From contig UPXV01000014.1 in the NCBI GenBank assembly GCA_900538465.1, forward strand, positions 1-57,903: a stretch of 57,903 nt of DNA. Direction: 5' to 3'. This DNA comes from an uncultured Erysipelotrichaceae bacterium. GTDB lineage: Bacteria > Bacillota_I > Bacilli_A > Erysipelotrichales > Coprobacillaceae. Position 1 is the stretch's first letter. Each line of letters opens with the position of its first letter. Of the stretch, positions 1 through 8,627 are shown one piece after another. The notes under the pieces were generated by a model that made no database searches, was not told where the DNA came from, and was given only the letters and a program-made list of their open reading frames with translations. The position numbers were made by a program, and so were the translations under genes.

Positions 1-1
1 A

Positions 2-130
2 GGCGAACGTATTGGCGAAATGAAAGTTATTAGAAATTATGCCGCAGCAAATGATATCTCATTTGTAGAAGCTATGATGAAACTTCATATCTCAAAACAA
101 GATCAAAAATTAATTATGGAATATCTATAA
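2..130 (+). CDS. C-terminal fragment of an unknown protein
   Basis: The window opens inside a reading frame whose last 42 codons end at a TAA. It includes the stretches GERIGEMKVIRNYAAANDIS and MMKLHISKQDQKLIMEYL. A rho-independent terminator follows within eight bases, which supports a real gene end. The fragment is too short for me to name a family; it looks alpha-helical and charged, with no membrane segment. Confidence 0.55.
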   Translation, partial: GERIGEMKVIRNYAAANDISFVEAMMKLHISKQDQKLIMEYL

Positions 131-137
131 TGAAATG

Positions 138-169
138 AAAAAGCAGCAGATAATATTCTGTTGCTTTTT
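138..169 (+). terminator. Intrinsic terminator of the partial first gene
   Basis: A 13-bp stem (left arm AAAAAGCAGCAGA, one G-U pair) closes a six-base loop and runs into TTTTT. It sits directly after the stop codon at 130. Confidence 0.8.
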
Positions 170-267
170 AAAAGGAAATGAAATAATACAATAATCCTAT
201 TTTCACTTATTATTAATAAAATGAATATTATAATTTCTCATTTGGAAAATCATTTGATAAAAAAATA

Positions 268-276
268 TGCTATAAT
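268..276 (+). promoter_or_regulatory. Extended -10 promoter for the PHP phosphatase gene
   Basis: TGC-TATAAT is a consensus extended -10 element about 30 bases before the start codon at 305. No good -35 box lies 17 bases upstream, as is usual for extended -10 promoters. Confidence 0.6.
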
Positions 277-304
277 ACATACATAAATGAAAGAAGGGAC
301 AATA

Positions 305-1063
305 ATGAAGAATTATCATACACATACAACACGTTGTTATCATGCTATGGATAATGAAGAGGATTATATTCAAGCTGCTATTCAATCTGGATATACTGAA
401 TTGGGATTTAGTGATCATACACCTTGGCATTATGATTCTACTTTTCATTCAACAATGCGTATGGAAGAAGATAAATTAGAAGGATATATTGAAACATTGT
501 TAGAATTAAGAGAAAAGTATAAAAATCAAATTTCTATTAAAATTGGATTAGAATGTGAATATTTTCCAAAATACATGGATTGGTTAAAAGAAACAATTCA
601 GAAATACCCTATTGATTATATTATTTTAGGAAATCATTATGATGATAGTGATGAAACAGGGATCTATTTTGGGAGACCATTAAACAAACAACAATTAAAA
701 AAATATGTTGATAATTGTATAAAGGCCATAGAAACAGGGTTATATAGTTATGTTGCACATCCTGATTTAGCCTATTACGATACAGAAGATCCATTCTACA
801 TTGAACAGATGAAAAGATTATGTGAAGCTGCTAAAATTCATGATATGCCTTTGGAATTTAATTTACTTGGATATAAAACTCATCGTCAATATCCAAATAT
901 GACATTCTTTTCTTTAACTAAGGAAATAGGAAATAAAGTTATTATTGGAACAGATGCTCATGAAAGTGGAGAATTGTTAGATATGAAAACATATCAACAG
1001 GCGAAACAATTGCTTACAGATATAGGTGTTGAACTTACAGAAAATATAAAATTTTTACGATAA
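305..1063 (+). CDS. hisJ: Histidinol-phosphatase, PHP superfamily (HisJ type)
   Basis: Metal-dependent phosphoesterase of the PHP superfamily; the HisJ family dephosphorylates L-histidinol phosphate in histidine biosynthesis. The opening HTHTTRCYHA supplies the first metal ligands. Later metal-site segments are GFSDHTPW, ILGNHYDD, VAHPDL and GTDAHES, and the length of about 252 aa is normal. I choose the ATG at 305 over the in-frame ATG at 287 because the ribosome site AAGAAGGGA lies between them with proper spacing to 305. It is monocistronic, with its own promoter and a terminator. No other his genes are near, so a general PHP phosphatase role cannot be excluded. Confidence 0.82.
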   Translation: MKNYHTHTTRCYHAMDNEEDYIQAAIQSGYTELGFSDHTPWHYDSTFHSTMRMEEDKLEGYIETLLELREKYKNQISIKIGLECEYFPKYMDWLKETIQKYPIDYIILGNHYDDSDETGIYFGRPLNKQQLKKYVDNCIKAIETGLYSYVAHPDLAYYDTEDPFYIEQMKRLCEAAKIHDMPLEFNLLGYKTHRQYPNMTFFSLTKEIGNKVIIGTDAHESGELLDMKTYQQAKQLLTDIGVELTENIKFLR

Positions 1064-1093
1064 GGTGATGGTGTCGATATTCATCACTTTTTC
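1062..1093 (+). terminator. Intrinsic terminator after the PHP phosphatase
   Basis: AAGGTGATG pairs with CATCACTTT (one G-U), followed by further T residues. It overlaps the stop codon. Confidence 0.65.
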
Positions 1094-1135
1094 TTATGAA
1101 AAAATAAAGAAATTTATAAAAAAGACATATATCCA

Positions 1136-1144
1136 TGGTATAAT
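1136..1144 (+). promoter_or_regulatory. Extended -10 promoter of the 1166-4996 gene unit
   Basis: TGG-TATAAT, a consensus extended -10, lies 21 bases before the ATG at 1166. It is the only clear promoter seen for the four closely packed genes that follow. Confidence 0.6.
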
Positions 1145-1165
1145 AAACAATAAGGAGTGATAGAA

Positions 1166-1414
1166 ATGGAACATGTTACAGATATAGATAAAAAAGATTA
1201 TATAGATGCGTGCAAAGAAATTGTCAAAACAACAATTGCATTAGAAAAGATTGATTTAACTGATCATGAATTGACCTTACTTACAGAAGAAATTATGGAT
1301 ACATCATTAATGATGGGTGGAGATTATTCGACTGAAAATATTCGTAATATTGCAGTTCAATATGTAAGAAGTCAATTTTTACCACGTTTTCAAGCTGCTC
1401 ATAGAGGAGAATAA
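1166..1414 (+). CDS. Small acidic protein of unknown function
   Basis: An 82-residue, acidic, probably helical soluble protein (starts MEHVTDIDKKDYIDACKEIV). I do not recognise a family. The ATG at 1166 is preferred over an in-frame GTG at 1157 because AAGGAG (1152-1157) overlaps that GTG and is well spaced from the ATG. It is the first gene of a tightly packed unit: two bases separate its stop from the next start, so translation of the pair is probably coupled. No signal peptide, membrane segment or Cys cluster is visible. Confidence 0.6.
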   Translation: MEHVTDIDKKDYIDACKEIVKTTIALEKIDLTDHELTLLTEEIMDTSLMMGGDYSTENIRNIAVQYVRSQFLPRFQAAHRGE

Positions 1415-1416
1415 TC

Positions 1417-2634
1417 ATGGGATTTCAAACACAGGTCTTAGAAGACTTTCTTAAAGATAATGATTCGCAATATATAGGGAAATATCGTTTCCATAGTGGT
1501 TATCGTACAGGGGAAACAGAGTTTAAGAATCATTATTATATGTTAGACCAAAATTTTAGACAAATAGATATTTATGTTGAAGTCCAATGTAAAGATCGTA
1601 TTACGTATACTTTTTCAGAGGATTTGCATGAACAAGAAAAACTCTTTATTGTTAAGGATGCATTAAAGAGAATTTTAAAGAAATCAAAGTATAAAAGTGC
1701 TTTGCATTATTCATTATATGATAATTATATTGAAATGAATCTTAAGGATCAAAATATATTAGAACCAGTTGATTATTGTGATATTTTAAATTATATGAAA
1801 TATCATAAAGGAATTAATCAAAAGACAATGGATGAATATTATAATCTTTTTATTCCTTGTTTAAAAAGAGATATGGGGAATAAGAATTATAAGAAATTTA
1901 TGGATTCCATTATTCTATTGTTAAAAAATATATTGTATCAATATGAATGGGATGGAACAAATTCTAAATACTTAGATACAGAGTATCAATATCATTTGTA
2001 TTATATTAGAGAGATTGTTAGAATTGTTTATGAAAATTTAGATAAATTTTATAAAAATGTTCCTGATGAATTGTTTGAGGCAGTACGTATTTTGTGTTTA
2101 AATGAAAGATTTTCATTTGCGATAATGACTGATTTTGGATCAATGATTTTATCACAATATAGAGTGACAAATGCTATGATTAAGGCATTGAAAGATGAAT
2201 TGGTTATTAATGATAAAGATGAAGAAAAAGACAATGTGAATCTTGTATTTTCATATATATATTATATTTTCTATAATGATTATGATCAATTATATGCGGT
2301 TATATTGAAAGTTTTACGTCATGTGATTAATAGTATGTTGACTTTTGCAAATCATGATTTAGATTTGGCTTTAGGAAATTCATTGGTAAAAGCAGAAGGA
2401 TATCAAATTATATTAGATTTATTCCATGCTGATTACAATACATTTATTTTCTCATGTTTCCCAATTGATTCTTTTCCTAAGGAATTAAGACCTAAAGTGA
2501 GAGATGAATTGGTGACTGCTATTCAGTTCTTTGCTGCAAGAATGGACAGTGAAAAATATCGTTTAAGTTCTTTTGAACAGGTTATGAACATAAATAGATT
2601 ATTGATGGATAATTTTAAGGAGTGGTATAAATGA
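1417..2634 (+). CDS. Hypothetical protein, about 405 aa
   Basis: A long, Tyr-, Lys- and Asp-rich cytosolic protein with no transmembrane segment and no catalytic motif I can identify. Its N-terminal third (residues 1-130, with a TGETEFKNHYYMLDQNF stretch) looks mixed alpha/beta, and the remainder mostly helical. It starts two bases after the upstream small gene and overlaps the next gene by four bases (ATGA), so it is translationally coupled on both sides. Its constant partners here are the small acidic protein and the degenerate alpha/beta-hydrolase. Function unknown. Confidence 0.6.
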   Translation: MGFQTQVLEDFLKDNDSQYIGKYRFHSGYRTGETEFKNHYYMLDQNFRQIDIYVEVQCKDRITYTFSEDLHEQEKLFIVKDALKRILKKSKYKSALHYSLYDNYIEMNLKDQNILEPVDYCDILNYMKYHKGINQKTMDEYYNLFIPCLKRDMGNKNYKKFMDSIILLLKNILYQYEWDGTNSKYLDTEYQYHLYYIREIVRIVYENLDKFYKNVPDELFEAVRILCLNERFSFAIMTDFGSMILSQYRVTNAMIKALKDELVINDKDEEKDNVNLVFSYIYYIFYNDYDQLYAVILKVLRHVINSMLTFANHDLDLALGNSLVKAEGYQIILDLFHADYNTFIFSCFPIDSFPKELRPKVRDELVTAIQFFAARMDSEKYRLSSFEQVMNINRLLMDNFKEWYK

Positions 2635-3530
2635 AAAAGAAAATCGTTGTAGGGGGAGCTGTAGTTTCTACCTTAACAGCATCAACAATTACAGCTGGAT
2701 TAGCTATGGCAAGTCAATTTGCAAAAAGAGTTTTATATCGTGAACATTTGAATAAAGATGATCAAGGGCATTGGTATGAAGAAATGGGAGCAATCAAAGT
2801 CAAGATTAAAAATCATAAAGGGTTGCATTTACAAGCTTATTTGATTGAAAAAGAAAATGCGCATCGTACGATTATTTGTCTACATGGATTAATGAAATCA
2901 GCTTGTTCTTTGCAAAAGACTGCGGATTATTTACAAAGTGTTTTTGAAGATGATAATATCTTGATGGTTGATGCCAATGCACATGGATTAAGTGATGGGT
3001 ATATTCGAGGATTTGGTTATCGAGATGTATTTGATTTAATGTATTTTAATACTTATATTTTACAAAAATATGGTCAAGATCATCGTATTATTATGTATGG
3101 AAAAGGTATGGGGGCAAATACGATTTTAAATACTTCTGGACTTGGGAAATTAAAGAATGTGGATTTGATTATTAGTGAAGGGGCTTTTGATACTGTTTAT
3201 AATTATTTATCTTATTTGTGTCAAAAGGAAACAAAGGTTGCTAAATTTATATGTGGTCCAATTATTCGTAAAGTGATTAAAGATGAATTGAAGAATGATA
3301 TTAAACGTATGAATACAGTTGATATGGTTAAGAAAAATCAAGTTCCTACTGTTTATGTTCATTCTAAAAATGATAGTGATGTTCCATTTCAAATGGTTTT
3401 TCCATTGTATAATCATGATGCATCAAATAAATTATTGTTTCCAATTAAAGAAGAAAATTTATATGAATTAAAAAATAGAGAAGATGCTTATTCATTATCT
3501 CTTATTGAGTTCATGAATGAAAATATATAA
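2631..3530 (+). CDS. Membrane-anchored alpha/beta-hydrolase fold protein lacking the catalytic triad
   Basis: An alpha/beta-hydrolase resembling the YqkD-like group of N-terminally anchored esterases. Residues about 5-29 are hydrophobic (signal anchor). ICLHGLMKS (82-90) is the oxyanion-hole region, VDANAHGLSDG (113-123) a typical core strand, and VHSKNDSDVP (243-252) carries the usual acid Asp. The nucleophile elbow, normally G-x-S-x-G, reads YGKGMGA at 156-162, so the serine is a glycine. The C-terminal catalytic His is not seen either: the tail after 262 has no His. A scaffold or binding role is therefore more likely than hydrolysis. It overlaps the preceding gene by ATGA and precedes the GH1 gene by 17 bases. 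Confidence 0.7.
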   Translation: MKKKIVVGGAVVSTLTASTITAGLAMASQFAKRVLYREHLNKDDQGHWYEEMGAIKVKIKNHKGLHLQAYLIEKENAHRTIICLHGLMKSACSLQKTADYLQSVFEDDNILMVDANAHGLSDGYIRGFGYRDVFDLMYFNTYILQKYGQDHRIIMYGKGMGANTILNTSGLGKLKNVDLIISEGAFDTVYNYLSYLCQKETKVAKFICGPIIRKVIKDELKNDIKRMNTVDMVKKNQVPTVYVHSKNDSDVPFQMVFPLYNHDASNKLLFPIKEENLYELKNREDAYSLSLIEFMNENI

Positions 3531-3547
3531 AGAAAAGGAGAGAAGGT

Positions 3548-4996
3548 ATGTATTTTAAAGAAACAAATGGGTTCCCTAAGGATTTTTTATGGGGAAGTGC
3601 TTCTGCAGCCTATCAAGTTGAAGGTGGTTGGGATGCAGATGGAAAAGGTGTATCAAACTGGGATAAGTTTGTAAGAATTCCTGGTAAGACATTTAAGGCA
3701 ACAACAGGAGATAAGGCTGTTGATCATTATCATCGTTATAAAGAAGATGTTAAATTGATGGCAGAAATGGGACTTAAAACTTATCGTTTTTCAATTGCTT
3801 GGACAAGAATTTATCCAAATGGTCATGGTGAATTAAATGAGGCAGGTTTAAAATTCTATGATGATTTAATTAATGAATTATTAAAATATGGTATTGAACC
3901 AATGGTTACAGTTTATCATTGGGATATGCCACAAGCTTTAGAAGAAGAGTATCATGGTTGGGAAAATAGAAAGATTGTTGATGATTATGTGAATTATGCA
4001 ACGACTTTATTTAAAAGATATGGAGATCGTGTGAAGTATTGGATTACTATGAATGAACAAAATATCTTTACATCATTTGGATGGTTAAAAGGAATGCATC
4101 CACCAGGAAAAGAAAATGATATGAAGACTTTCTATCAAGTGAATCATCATGCAAATATGGCTCATGCTGGAGCAGTTTTGGCATTGAAAGAACTTTATCC
4201 TGATGCAAAAGTAGGCGCAAGTTTTGCTTATAGTCCTTGTTATGCATATGATAGAAAACCTGAAAATGCTATGGCTAAGGCTGATTATGATGATTTACAA
4301 AATTATTGGTGGATGGATATTTATGCTTATGGACGTTATCCAAGAAGTGCATGGGCATATTTAGAAAGTCATGGGGTAACTCCAGATGTTTTACCTGGTG
4401 ATATGGAAACATTGAAAAAAGCTGCTGCTTTGGTTGATTTTATGGGTGTGAATTATTATCAAACTTGTGTTGCCCAGTATAACGATATCAATGGTGTTGG
4501 TATGAGTAATACGATGAATACAACAGGAAAAAAAGGAACAGCTCAAGTTCAAGGAATTCCGGGATTATATAAAAATCCAGCCAATGATTATTTACCAACA
4601 ACAGATTGGGATTGGACAATTGATCCAATGGGGCTAAGAATGTGTTGTCGTGATATTACATCTCGTTATGATTTACCAATTGTAATTTCTGAAAATGGTT
4701 TAGGAGCATTTGATAAGGTTGAAGATGGAAAAATTCATGATCCATATCGTATTGCATATTTAAAAGCTCATATTGAAGAATTAAAGAAAGCATGCGATGA
4801 TGGATGTCGTGTTCTTGCTTATTGTACATGGTCTTATACTGATTTATTAAGTTGGTTAAATGGTTATCAAAAGAGATATGGTTTTGTTTATGTTGATAGA
4901 GAGGAAGATGAAAACTCTGGAACATTAAACCGTATTCCTAAAGATTCTTATTATTGGTATAAAAAAGTTATTGAAACAAATGGTGAAGAATTATAG
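3548..4996 (+). CDS. GH1 6-phospho-beta-glycosidase (glucosidase/galactosidase type)
   Basis: Family GH1 retaining beta-glycosidase, 482 aa. The acid/base Glu is E170 in ITMNEQN and the nucleophile E382 in VISENGLGA. Near the C terminus the segment LLSWLNGYQKRYGFVY places Ser435, Trp436, Lys442 and Tyr444 where 6-phospho-beta-galactosidase (LacG) binds the substrate phosphate; most 6-phospho-beta-glucosidases have Ala rather than Trp there. Known of the family: these enzymes split PTS-imported phosphodisaccharides in the cytosol. No PTS gene is in this unit, so the permease must be elsewhere. It lies 17 bases after the hydrolase-like gene with ribosome site AAAGGAGAG. The galactoside/glucoside choice is uncertain. 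Confidence 0.85.
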   Translation: MYFKETNGFPKDFLWGSASAAYQVEGGWDADGKGVSNWDKFVRIPGKTFKATTGDKAVDHYHRYKEDVKLMAEMGLKTYRFSIAWTRIYPNGHGELNEAGLKFYDDLINELLKYGIEPMVTVYHWDMPQALEEEYHGWENRKIVDDYVNYATTLFKRYGDRVKYWITMNEQNIFTSFGWLKGMHPPGKENDMKTFYQVNHHANMAHAGAVLALKELYPDAKVGASFAYSPCYAYDRKPENAMAKADYDDLQNYWWMDIYAYGRYPRSAWAYLESHGVTPDVLPGDMETLKKAAALVDFMGVNYYQTCVAQYNDINGVGMSNTMNTTGKKGTAQVQGIPGLYKNPANDYLPTTDWDWTIDPMGLRMCCRDITSRYDLPIVISENGLGAFDKVEDGKIHDPYRIAYLKAHIEELKKACDDGCRVLAYCTWSYTDLLSWLNGYQKRYGFVYVDREEDENSGTLNRIPKDSYYWYKKVIETNGEEL

Positions 4997-5022
4997 ACAT
5001 AGCAATTGCTGTGTCTTTTTTT
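4996..5022 (+). terminator. Intrinsic terminator after the GH1 gene
   Basis: GACATAGCA pairs with TGCTGTGTC (one G-U pair) and is followed by seven T. It starts at the last base of the stop codon. Confidence 0.8.
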
Positions 5023-5029
5023 ATACAAG

Positions 5030-5061
5030 AAAACCATGGTTCACAAACAAACCATGGTTTT
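5030..5061 (-). terminator. Terminator for the leftward unit, built from two AACCATGGTT palindromes
   Basis: Arms AAAACCATGGTT (5030-5041) and AACCATGGTTTT (5050-5061) form a 12-bp hairpin; on the minus strand a TTTTCTTGT tail follows. Each arm is itself a ten-base palindrome. It overlaps the stop of the acetyltransferase gene. Confidence 0.65.
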
Positions 5062-5650
5062 AATCTTCTCTTTTATTTTCTCTGACAACTCGACAAGGAT
5101 TTCCATATGCAATAGTGTTATCAGGAATATCTTTTGTCACAACACTCCCAGCACCAATCACAACATTATCACCAATTGTAACACCTGGCATAATAATTGC
5201 TCCTCCACCAATCCACACATGATCTCCAATTGTTACAGGAGCTGTTTCAGTTTTACAAAAATTAAAATCTGAATCAGCACTATCACCAAATCTGTCAAGA
5301 TAGTGTGTAGGATGAAATGCAGTATAAATTTGTACTCCAGGAGCAATTAAAGCATAATCACCAATAGTAATTTTATTATCATCTAAAAAAGTGCAATTCA
5401 TATTGACTTCGCAATTATTACCAAAAAAGATATTACATCCATAATCAACATAGAAAGGTGGAGTAATCCAAAGATTATCACCCATACCACCAAGTAATTG
5501 TTTAAGAATTTCTTTCTTCCCTTGAGCATCATGAGAATCTAATAAATTATATTTTCGTGCTAAATCTTTTCCTAAATGCCATAATTCTAGTAATTCAGGA
5601 TCACCACAATCATATAATTCACCAGCTAACATTTTTTCTTTTTCTGTCAT
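5060..5650 (-). CDS. Maltose/galactoside O-acetyltransferase family protein (left-handed beta-helix)
   Basis: A 196-residue hexapeptide-repeat acetyltransferase of the Maa/LacA/NodL family, which moves acetyl from acetyl-CoA to a sugar hydroxyl. The N-terminal helical domain opens MTEKEKMLAGELYD. The beta-helix repeats run from about residue 70, and the catalytic His lies in YTAFHPTHYL. The C-terminal repeats include VWIGGGAIIMPGVTIGDN and VIGAGSVVTKDIP. It overlaps the upstream Cof-type phosphatase by four bases and is last in a leftward unit. A second family member lies at 41841-42416. The sugar acceptor cannot be told. Confidence 0.88.
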   Translation of the reverse strand: MTEKEKMLAGELYDCGDPELLELWHLGKDLARKYNLLDSHDAQGKKEILKQLLGGMGDNLWITPPFYVDYGCNIFFGNNCEVNMNCTFLDDNKITIGDYALIAPGVQIYTAFHPTHYLDRFGDSADSDFNFCKTETAPVTIGDHVWIGGGAIIMPGVTIGDNVVIGAGSVVTKDIPDNTIAYGNPCRVVRENKRED

Positions 5651-6465
5651 TTTTCTTCTCCTAAAATAAATTTTTCAATATATTCAGCAACACCATCATT
5701 TTGATTATCTAAAGTTATGGCTTTCGCATATGATTTGGTTAAAGGACTGGCATTTTCCATTGCAATACCAATTCCAACATCACGTATCATGTCAGCGTCA
5801 TTGTCTGCATCACCAAAAGCACATATGTTTTCAATTTTCATTTGATGCCAGGTACAAAGCATATTGATACCATGACTTTTAGAAAGTTTAGGATGCATAT
5901 ATTCATATTCAATCTTGCCAGCTTGTAAAGATTTCACATCTGGATGACTAAACAATTGACCATGTTTGACAATGGCAGGCATATCTTTAGGATCACAAAT
6001 GACAATCAGCTTACTTTGTTGGTACTTGAGCAGTTCTTCAAAATCAACGACTTGATAAGGAATATCATCACTTTTTGCAAGTCTTTGAGCAAGATAATCA
6101 TCTTTTAATACAGCTAAATAGTTTTCATTATAAATCCCAAAATTAACAGGCATATCATGAAAATGTTTAATAATATCTTTAATGATATAACCATCAATTT
6201 GAAAATATCTTTCTTCCTTTTGTAATCGATAGTCTTTAACATGACCACCATTTAATCCAATGATAAAATCTACCATCCCATCCATCTGCCATTTTGGAAT
6301 AAGATTTTCTACTGAACAAATAGGTCTTCCTGTTGCAAAACCGAATAAAATACCATTTTCTTTTAATTTTTTAATTGCCTTGATATTTCTTTGACTGACA
6401 ATTTCCTCATTATTTAAAAAAGTTCCATCTAAATCAGTGATTATCATTTTTATTTCATTCATCAT
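5647..6465 (-). CDS. HAD superfamily phosphatase, Cof-type (IIB)
   Basis: Cof-like HAD phosphatase of normal length (272 aa). Motif I is ITDLDGTFLN near the N terminus, with the nucleophile and acid Asp residues. Motif II is FATGR, the conserved Lys is in the KLSKSHGIN region, and motif IV is GDADNDADMI. These cytosolic enzymes dephosphorylate sugar phosphates or FMN/PLP with low specificity. It overlaps the preceding HAD gene by 11 bases and the following acetyltransferase by four, so the three genes are one translational unit. The start is ATGATG at 6465; the second ATG is equally possible. Confidence 0.88.
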   Translation of the reverse strand: MMNEIKMIITDLDGTFLNNEEIVSQRNIKAIKKLKENGILFGFATGRPICSVENLIPKWQMDGMVDFIIGLNGGHVKDYRLQKEERYFQIDGYIIKDIIKHFHDMPVNFGIYNENYLAVLKDDYLAQRLAKSDDIPYQVVDFEELLKYQQSKLIVICDPKDMPAIVKHGQLFSHPDVKSLQAGKIEYEYMHPKLSKSHGINMLCTWHQMKIENICAFGDADNDADMIRDVGIGIAMENASPLTKSYAKAITLDNQNDGVAEYIEKFILGEEK

Positions 6466-7096
6466 TCTTACCCAATAATCTCAATAAATCTAAAGGACTT
6501 TCAAAAACAAAATCAGGATGTTCAATACCATCACTTGAAACACTTCCCCATTTTGCATAACCAAAATCCATACCAGCATTGCGTGAAGCCTGATAATCTG
6601 ATAAAGCATCACCAATATAAATAGCTTCACTAACTTCAATATTTAATCTTTTGATACATTCTAATAAAGGTTCGGGATCTGGCTTGTGTTTTGTTGTATC
6701 ATCAGCCAAAATAGAAACATCCATAAATCGATCTAATCCTTTATCAACAAAATCAATTTTATATTGTTGTGTTGTTTTTGCAGAAACAACAGCTTGAATA
6801 ACTTGATTTTTTTTGAAAGTTTCAAATACTTCCATAAATCCATCATAAAGAGTTGCACCTTCTTCATATTCATTCACATATTTGACCCATCTCGCATAAG
6901 TTTTTTCTTGATCTTTAACACCAAGTTCTTCCATGACTTTCATTCCTGGGTAGGCAGCAAATTTTAAAACTTGTTCAAAAGTCCAATCTTCACCTGTTTC
7001 TTCTTTAATGATTTTCATTAAAGGATACATATTCATATTTAATGTGTTTAAAACTGTTCCATCAATATCATAAATAATAGCTTTGTATTTTTTCAT
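6455..7096 (-). CDS. HAD superfamily phosphatase, phosphoglycolate-phosphatase-like (IA)
   Basis: A 213-residue HAD IA hydrolase. Motif I is IYDIDGTVLN, motif II lies in VVSAKTTQQ, the catalytic Lys is in KHKPDPEPLL and motif IV is IYIGDALSDYQASRNAG. The all-helical C1 cap between motifs I and II fits the Gph/PpaX/beta-phosphoglucomutase group. The ribosome site AGGAGA precedes the ATG. The insertion-sequence end lies only about 17 bases upstream of the start codon, separating this gene from the ROK regulator gene that would otherwise lead the operon. Its present promoter is unclear. Confidence 0.85.
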   Translation of the reverse strand: MKKYKAIIYDIDGTVLNTLNMNMYPLMKIIKEETGEDWTFEQVLKFAAYPGMKVMEELGVKDQEKTYARWVKYVNEYEEGATLYDGFMEVFETFKKNQVIQAVVSAKTTQQYKIDFVDKGLDRFMDVSILADDTTKHKPDPEPLLECIKRLNIEVSEAIYIGDALSDYQASRNAGMDFGYAKWGSVSSDGIEHPDFVFESPLDLLRLLGKNDE

Positions 7097-7112
7097 TTTT
7101 TATTCTCCTGTT

Positions 7113-7124
7113 ATGAAGTGACCT
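7113..7124 (+). repeat. Left terminal inverted repeat of the IS
   Basis: ATGAAGTGACCT, the exact reverse complement of 8719-8730. The flanking T extends the match to 13 bases. Confidence 0.85.
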
Positions 7125-7201
7125 TTGTCAAGCATAAACTTCAATTCATAATAAATTTGTTATTAAATTGTCATCAATGGTACGTAAAAGCCCCGAATAA
7201 A

Positions 7202-7405
7202 CAAGATCTATCGACAGTTAACCACTCTGTTATTCGTGGATTGGTTACCTCAGGCTAATGGTCTGTCGAATAAGTTCTATAATCTTGTAACGTGGATCAT
7301 AAGCTTCTGTATAATTCTTTCTGCATCACATCATTATACGACTCATGCCAGAAAAGGAGGAACGTAGATAACTAGACCTGTCTCATTTCTGCCTTCGAAG
7401 CTTAT
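7202..7405 (-). ncRNA. Candidate bridge (seek) RNA of the IS
   Basis: This noncoding segment downstream of the transposase has perfect nested helices. ACAAGAT (7202-7208) pairs with ATCTTGT (7283-7289), enclosing TCGACAG (7212-7218) with CTGTCGA (7264-7270). Inside, TAACC (7220-7224) pairs with GGTTA (7244-7248). A second domain is closed by ATAAGCTTC (7300-7308) with GAAGCTTAT (7397-7405) and contains GTATAAT with ATTATAC (7310-7316/7333-7339). Two large internal-loop stems are what bridge RNAs show for donor and target recognition. Ends and loops are not defined; helices are read by eye. Confidence 0.55.
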
Positions 7406-7514
7406 ACATACCATTGATGTTGAAGTTTATTTTCTCAACCGATCACTCTTATCCTTTCTTTTCATATTTTTAAAGCTGATATATTAAATGTGTTTTCTAT
7501 AACACCATTAATAT

Positions 7515-8627
7515 CTAATAAATTTTCCCTGTCTCCATTCCCCACACAAAGCATGCTAATTCCCTTGCGACTGCGGTTATTGCCTTGTTGTGGTTGACTC
7601 CTCTCTTTACCATCTTGTGATATTTTCTTTGCAGTCTTTCTACTGCCTTATCTGCATATTCTATTGCCGCTGCCTCTTGTCCTTTTTGTCTTTGCTTAAC
7701 TGCCTTGCTTTTGACTCCTATTTTCCCTTTTACCAGTGCCTGTGCACATTCAACAAGTGTATTCCTTACTGTTGCATTTCCTTGTTTTGTTATACTCAAA
7801 TACTGAGTCTTATCTCCACTTGAATCTTCTCCTGGCGTTAAGCCAACATAGGAACTGAATTTTTTGGCAGTAGAAAAACGAAGGAAATCTGAAATTTCAA
7901 CATGCAATGTCATTGCAGAAGTTGTATCAATACCTTTTAAGCAGCGTAATTGTGAAACAGGTTTCTCATATGATTCATTATGTGATAGTTCCTTTAATCT
8001 TTCACTGAATCTCTCAATTTTATCACATAGAGAATCATATAATGCTAATCGTTCATTTAATGTCTCTTTAAGCAATGGTGATAATTCTAAATCTCTTAGC
8101 CATTTGATATGCGCCATTGTCCATTTGGATTTTCCTTGATAGTGCAGATCATATCTAAGCGTAAATGCATTGATTTGTTGCTTGACTTTCTTACGGGCAA
8201 TTTTTGCATCATCCAGCATGCGAATATATTCCTTAACTGCCAGATCATCCTCACTAGGAACATAGACTGATTTATATGTCCCATTAGCCAGATTTGTAGC
8301 GATATTGCGTGCATCTAACTTATCATTCTTATTTAACTTGTTCTTTGAAGAACGATACATTGTTGTTGGGGCAAGAATATCACAGTCAATCCCATGATTT
8401 GTTAATTGCTTATATGGCACATAACCTAGACATCCAGCCTCATACCCAGCTTTGATTTGAATATCTTCTCCATACTTCTTTTTGAGATTTTCAATGAACT
8501 TTAAAACAAACTTTATATCAGAAGAACATCTTGTTTCTCCCAATATTTCTCCTGTAAATCCATTATAAGCGCATAAACTATACGAATTTTGATGGACATC
8601 CATTCCAAGATAAATTATACTATTCAT
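7515..8627 (-). CDS. IS110-family DEDD transposase
   Basis: A 370-residue transposase/recombinase that appears complete. The N-terminal RuvC-like DEDD domain opens IIYLGMDVHQNSY (catalytic Asp about residue 10), followed by the AGYEAGCLGY Glu and NKNDKLDARNIA with two further Asp. The C-terminal Tnp20 domain carries LKGIDTTSAMTL and YVGLTPGEDSSGDK, the region holding the catalytic Ser. Known of the family: it acts with an element-encoded guide RNA to choose and recombine target DNA. The ribosome site AGGAGGT lies six bases before the ATG and is part of an inverted copy of the terminal repeat. Confidence 0.95.
   Translation of the reverse strand: MNSIIYLGMDVHQNSYSLCAYNGFTGEILGETRCSSDIKFVLKFIENLKKKYGEDIQIKAGYEAGCLGYVPYKQLTNHGIDCDILAPTTMYRSSKNKLNKNDKLDARNIATNLANGTYKSVYVPSEDDLAVKEYIRMLDDAKIARKKVKQQINAFTLRYDLHYQGKSKWTMAHIKWLRDLELSPLLKETLNERLALYDSLCDKIERFSERLKELSHNESYEKPVSQLRCLKGIDTTSAMTLHVEISDFLRFSTAKKFSSYVGLTPGEDSSGDKTQYLSITKQGNATVRNTLVECAQALVKGKIGVKSKAVKQRQKGQEAAAIEYADKAVERLQRKYHKMVKRGVNHNKAITAVARELACFVWGMETGKIY

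Noticed and set aside
5006..5272. Open frames antisense to the acetyltransferase and to many other genes
   Set aside because: They lack ribosome sites, have low-complexity translations and mirror strongly supported genes on the other strand.
7100..7132. Outward TTGACA at the left IS end as a hybrid promoter for the HAD gene
   Set aside because: No -10-like sequence lies 16-18 bases away: that stretch is the ribosome site AGGAGA.
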